7,497 bases of DNA from positions 1 through 7,497 of the forward strand of contig DAOWHU010000001.1 in NCBI GenBank assembly GCA_030641245.1, read 5' to 3'. Shown here in pieces: positions 6,000-7,497 of this stretch (the stretch's first letter is position 1; each line of letters begins with the position of its first letter). This stretch comes from a bacterium. GTDB taxonomy: Bacteria; Patescibacteriota; Minisyncoccia; Moranbacterales; DUUL01. A model generated the notes under the pieces. The model did not search any database, was not told where the DNA came from, and saw only the letters and a program-made list of their open reading frames with translations. The position numbers were made by a program, and so were the translations under genes.

Positions 6000-6425
6000 T
6001 TATTTATTACAACTAGCTGGTATGTACCCCCTTCTTTCGGCTTCTTCAACAGACTCAAAACAAACAATATTTTCCGGCTTAATCCGACTAGCCCACTGAC
6101 AACTCATCGTGTGATATTTATCTGAATTTTTAGAACCCACAAATTGACATTCTTTCTCGTTTTCCCTCGAAACAATACTACTCTCAACTGTTTCTGTCAA
6201 TCCCTTTCTTTGGACTGCTTTCCCCAAAGCAATTGCCTTTTTGTCTTCTACATTTAATTTTTGTTCATTATTTAAAAACACTTTTAACTCCATCGACTGC
6301 TGCTCTCTTTCTTTTATCATTCCAGCCCTGAAACTAATTACCGCTATTAAAACAATAATAACTCCAAATAAAATTCGCTCTTGATACAGTTTAATAAATT
6401 CTTTCGCTGTCTGAAGATTTGACAT
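6000..6425 (-). CDS. Membrane-anchored protein with a small C-terminal metal-binding-like domain
   Basis: Of 141 residues, about 18-35 (ILFGVIIVLIAVISFRAG) form one membrane segment, followed by a charged linker (38-90). The C-terminal domain (91-141) contains FVGSKNSDKYHTMSCQWA, RIKPENIVCF, then EEAERRGYIPASC. Recurring short domains of the pattern 'GS-NS-KYH---C-WA-RI-PEN---F-S-EEA---GY-PA--C' are common in Patescibacteria and elsewhere; they resemble the metal-binding part of Ada, and are named 'sunset' domain as far as I recall. Here C93, H105, C109 and C139 could be ligands. The function is unknown; with one N-terminal anchor and a short cytoplasmic start, the domain most likely faces outward. 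It is the first gene of a pair with pyrH, 10 bases upstream of it, which may reflect shared transcription rather than shared function. Its start codon is overlapped by the -35 box of the divergent rpmA promoter. Confidence 0.72.
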   Translation of the reverse strand: MSNLQTAKEFIKLYQERILFGVIIVLIAVISFRAGMIKEREQQSMELKVFLNNEQKLNVEDKKAIALGKAVQRKGLTETVESSIVSRENEKECQFVGSKNSDKYHTMSCQWASRIKPENIVCFESVEEAERRGYIPASCNK

Positions 6426-6447
6426 TTTTGTTATAAAATAGTATAAT
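6419..6447 (+). promoter_or_regulatory. Perfect sigma70-type promoter of rpmA
   Basis: TTGACA (6419-6424) and TATAAT (6442-6447) are both exact consensus boxes separated by exactly 17 bases. Transcription should start near 6454, leaving a leader of roughly 150 bases before the rpmA ATG. The -35 box covers the ATG of the divergent gene (6423-6425), and a minus-strand TATACT (6440-6445) overlaps the -10 box, so polymerases for the two genes would compete. Confidence 0.85.
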
Positions 6448-6453
6448 TACCCT

Positions 6454-6607
6454 ATTGTTTATATAACTTCTATAAATCAAAACTTTCAAGTTTGAGTGCA
6501 ATTCGAGGCGAATTTGAGTATCGAGCGAAACGTATTAAACAGTACGATAAGCGAAGAACGGAAAATTCAACGAGGAAGTGTGCCAAACGTGTAAGTTTCT
6601 CAAACAT
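6454..6607 (+). promoter_or_regulatory. Long 5' leader of rpmA with repeats and short stems
   Basis: Between the predicted transcription start and the ATG the leader holds a hairpin AATTCG-agg-CGAATT (6500-6514), a smaller pair CGTA (6531-6534) with TACG (6543-6546), and a possible long-range pair GTTTGAG (6490-6496) with CTCAAAC (6599-6605) that would bring the start codon next to a closed stem. GAGGAAG (6572-6578) is the only good ribosome-binding-like sequence but lies about 30 bases before the ATG. I do not recognise a known riboswitch or ribosomal leader. Confidence 0.4.
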
Positions 6608-6880
6608 ATGTCGCAGAAAAAGGCAGGAGGTTCCACGAGACTAGGTCGAGATTCCATCTCCAAAAGACTAGGAGTCAAAATTTTCGGTAATCAAAAAGCC
6701 AAAAAAGGTTCTATTATTATTCGACAACGAGGAACCAAAGTTAGAGCAGGAGAAAACACCAAACGTTGTGGCGATGATACTATTATGGCCTTGAAAGACG
6801 GAGTGGTTGAATTTGTTACCAAAAAAGTCAGAAAATTTACTGGAAAATCTGAAAAGGTTAAGTATGTGAATATTAAATAA
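6608..6880 (+). CDS. rpmA: 50S ribosomal protein L27
   Basis: L27 is a large-subunit protein whose flexible N-terminus reaches into the peptidyl-transferase centre and helps tRNA placement. From ATG 6608 it has 90 residues, close to the family's usual 85-95. It opens with MSQKKAGGSTRLGRDSISKR, almost the E. coli pattern, then GVKIFGNQKAKKGSIIIRQR, GTKVRAGENTKRCGDDTIMA and the C-terminal DGVVEFVTKK. The frame is open to 6551 and GTG 6578 would add ten residues (with a CQTC pair). That extension does not fit the family and is not the FFA-type cleaved leader of Firmicutes, so the ATG is chosen although no Shine-Dalgarno sits at the right distance. L27 usually follows rplU (L21); here it is alone with its own consensus promoter and terminator, divergent from the membrane protein gene and convergent with pyrG. 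Confidence 0.97.
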   Translation: MSQKKAGGSTRLGRDSISKRLGVKIFGNQKAKKGSIIIRQRGTKVRAGENTKRCGDDTIMALKDGVVEFVTKKVRKFTGKSEKVKYVNIK

Positions 6881-6902
6881 AAGCAAATTAAGGTCTTCTA
6901 AC

Positions 6903-6933
6903 AAAAACCACTGGTTTTAGCCAGCGGTTTTTT
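6903..6933. terminator. Bidirectional rho-independent terminator between rpmA and pyrG
   Basis: AAACCACTGG (6905-6914) pairs with CCAGCGGTTT (6921-6930), with one A-C mismatch, around the loop TTTTAG. Six T (6928-6933) follow on the plus strand. On the minus strand the AAAAA at 6903-6907 gives a five-T tract, so it can end both convergent transcripts. Confidence 0.9.
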
Positions 6934-6937
6934 ATAT

Positions 6938-7497
6938 TTATTTTTTGTTTTCTATAGCCACTTTTATTAAGGAATGAAACAAAGGATTGGGGTTAAGAGG
7001 GCTAGATGTAAATTCAGGGTGAAATTGGCTTCCAAGCATAAATGGATGTTTTTCGACTGGCAACTCTGCTATTTCCATTAATTTTCCATCTGGAGATTGC
7101 CCAGAGAATACCAAGCCGGCTTTTTCTATTTGTTTAATGTATTCAGGGTTAACTTCATATCGATGTCGATGCCGTTCATCTATGCTGTTTTTATTATAGG
7201 CCTGATGAGCTAAGGTACCATCCTTGATTTCACAAGGATATTCACCCAGCCTCATGGTAGCCCCATACTGACTATTTTTTATTTTCTCTTTTTGCTCTGG
7301 CATTAAATCGACTACAAGATATTTAGAATCAGGATTTATTTCAGTGGTGTTGGCTTCTTTCAGACCCACTACATTTCGAGCATATTCGATTACCATCAAC
7401 TGCATTCCATAACACAGACCCAGGTAGGGAATTTTATTTTCTCGAGCATATTTAATAACATTAATTTTGCCTTCGACTCCCCTGCTTCCAAATCCTC
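6938..7497 (-). CDS. pyrG: CTP synthase, C-terminal glutamine amidotransferase domain (5' end beyond right edge)
   Basis: CTP synthase makes CTP from UTP, ATP and ammonia released from glutamine. The visible 186 codons cover most of the class I glutaminase domain. It opens at the right edge with GFGSRGVEGKINVIKYAREN, then the nucleophile elbow LGLCYGMQL, whose catalytic Cys codon is 7412-7414. EYARNVVGLKEANTTE, MRLGEYPC, ERHRHRYEVN and GSQFHPEF follow; the last holds the catalytic His and Glu. The C-terminus is at the usual place, LFHSLIKVA shortly before the stop. The N-terminal synthetase domain (about 270 residues) and the promoter are outside the window. An internal ATG at 7405 is not a real start, because the frame and the family similarity continue to the edge. 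It converges on rpmA and shares its terminator. With pyrH nearby on the same strand it covers UMP-to-CTP metabolism, but rpmA separates the two. Confidence 0.96.
   Translation of the reverse strand, partial: GFGSRGVEGKINVIKYARENKIPYLGLCYGMQLMVIEYARNVVGLKEANTTEINPDSKYLVVDLMPEQKEKIKNSQYGATMRLGEYPCEIKDGTLAHQAYNKNSIDERHRHRYEVNPEYIKQIEKAGLVFSGQSPDGKLMEIAELPVEKHPFMLGSQFHPEFTSSPLNPNPLFHSLIKVAIENKK

Noticed and set aside
5990..6067. Longer pyrH start within the upstream gene
   Set aside because: The extra 26 residues are the out-of-frame end of the preceding gene and do not match the kinase family, whose N-terminus begins just before SLGGS.
6578..6607. GTG 6578 start of rpmA with a CQTC extension
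   Set aside because: L27 begins at MSQKKAGGS; GAGGAAG overlaps the GTG itself and cannot serve it as a ribosome binding site.
6668..6904. Minus-strand frame over rpmA
   Set aside because: Antisense shadow of L27, Phe/Asn/Ser-rich; it also crosses the terminator region.

Overview
The window looks like chromosomal DNA of a small-genome, AT-rich bacterium of the Candidate Phyla Radiation (Patescibacteria). The grounds are a housekeeping set in short operons with weak or absent Shine-Dalgarno sequences, a signal-peptide/coiled-coil/C39-peptidase protein, a UMP kinase of the 'SLGGS' (archaeal-like) type, a membrane-anchored protein with a short YHxxxCxWAxRI metal-binding-like domain, and AT-rich spacers full of short degenerate repeats. 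The lineage call is inference from protein style. Two genes end in TGA and glycine uses normal GGN codons, so TGA-to-Gly recoding (Gracilibacteria/Absconditabacteria) is not suggested.

Layout. Positions 1 to about 220 do not match the rest: about half G+C, with a minus-strand open frame resembling a secreted Bacteroidota/Ignavibacteria-type protein. It is joined through about 70 odd bases to the decapitated C-terminal half of a WecG/TagA/CpsF glycosyltransferase. This is most simply a chimeric contig end, or else a true rearrangement. From there a plus-strand operon runs wecG-like (fragment), gltX (glutamyl-tRNA synthetase), and a secreted coiled-coil protein ending in a C39-like cysteine peptidase. 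A 362-base spacer (3587-3948) follows, then a plus-strand PD-(D/E)XK nuclease with an Fe-S-type cysteine set. A repeat-rich spacer (5083-5284) separates it from a minus-strand pair: a membrane-anchored metal-binding-like protein and, 10 bases downstream, pyrH. Divergent to this pair is rpmA (ribosomal protein L27), which ends at a bidirectional terminator shared with convergent pyrG (CTP synthase, C-terminal glutaminase domain, cut by the right edge).

How the genes relate. PyrH (UMP to UDP) and PyrG (UTP to CTP) are steps of one pathway. GltX and L27 serve translation. The glycosyltransferase and the coiled-coil peptidase concern the cell envelope.

Most notable non-coding signals. (1) A 28-base palindrome at 3654-3681 has the 11-6-11 layout of a chromosomal dif site; read on the minus strand its centre is identical to that of E. 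coli dif and its left arm is close to known XerC arms. (2) Three tandem 11-base units lie about 80 bases downstream of it. (3) A perfect TTGACA-N17-TATAAT promoter precedes rpmA with a leader of about 150 bases that is open in several frames on both strands. (4) A short motif family (ATACTCAA, with TTCGCCTCG in two of the copies) recurs in the spacers and at the left junction.
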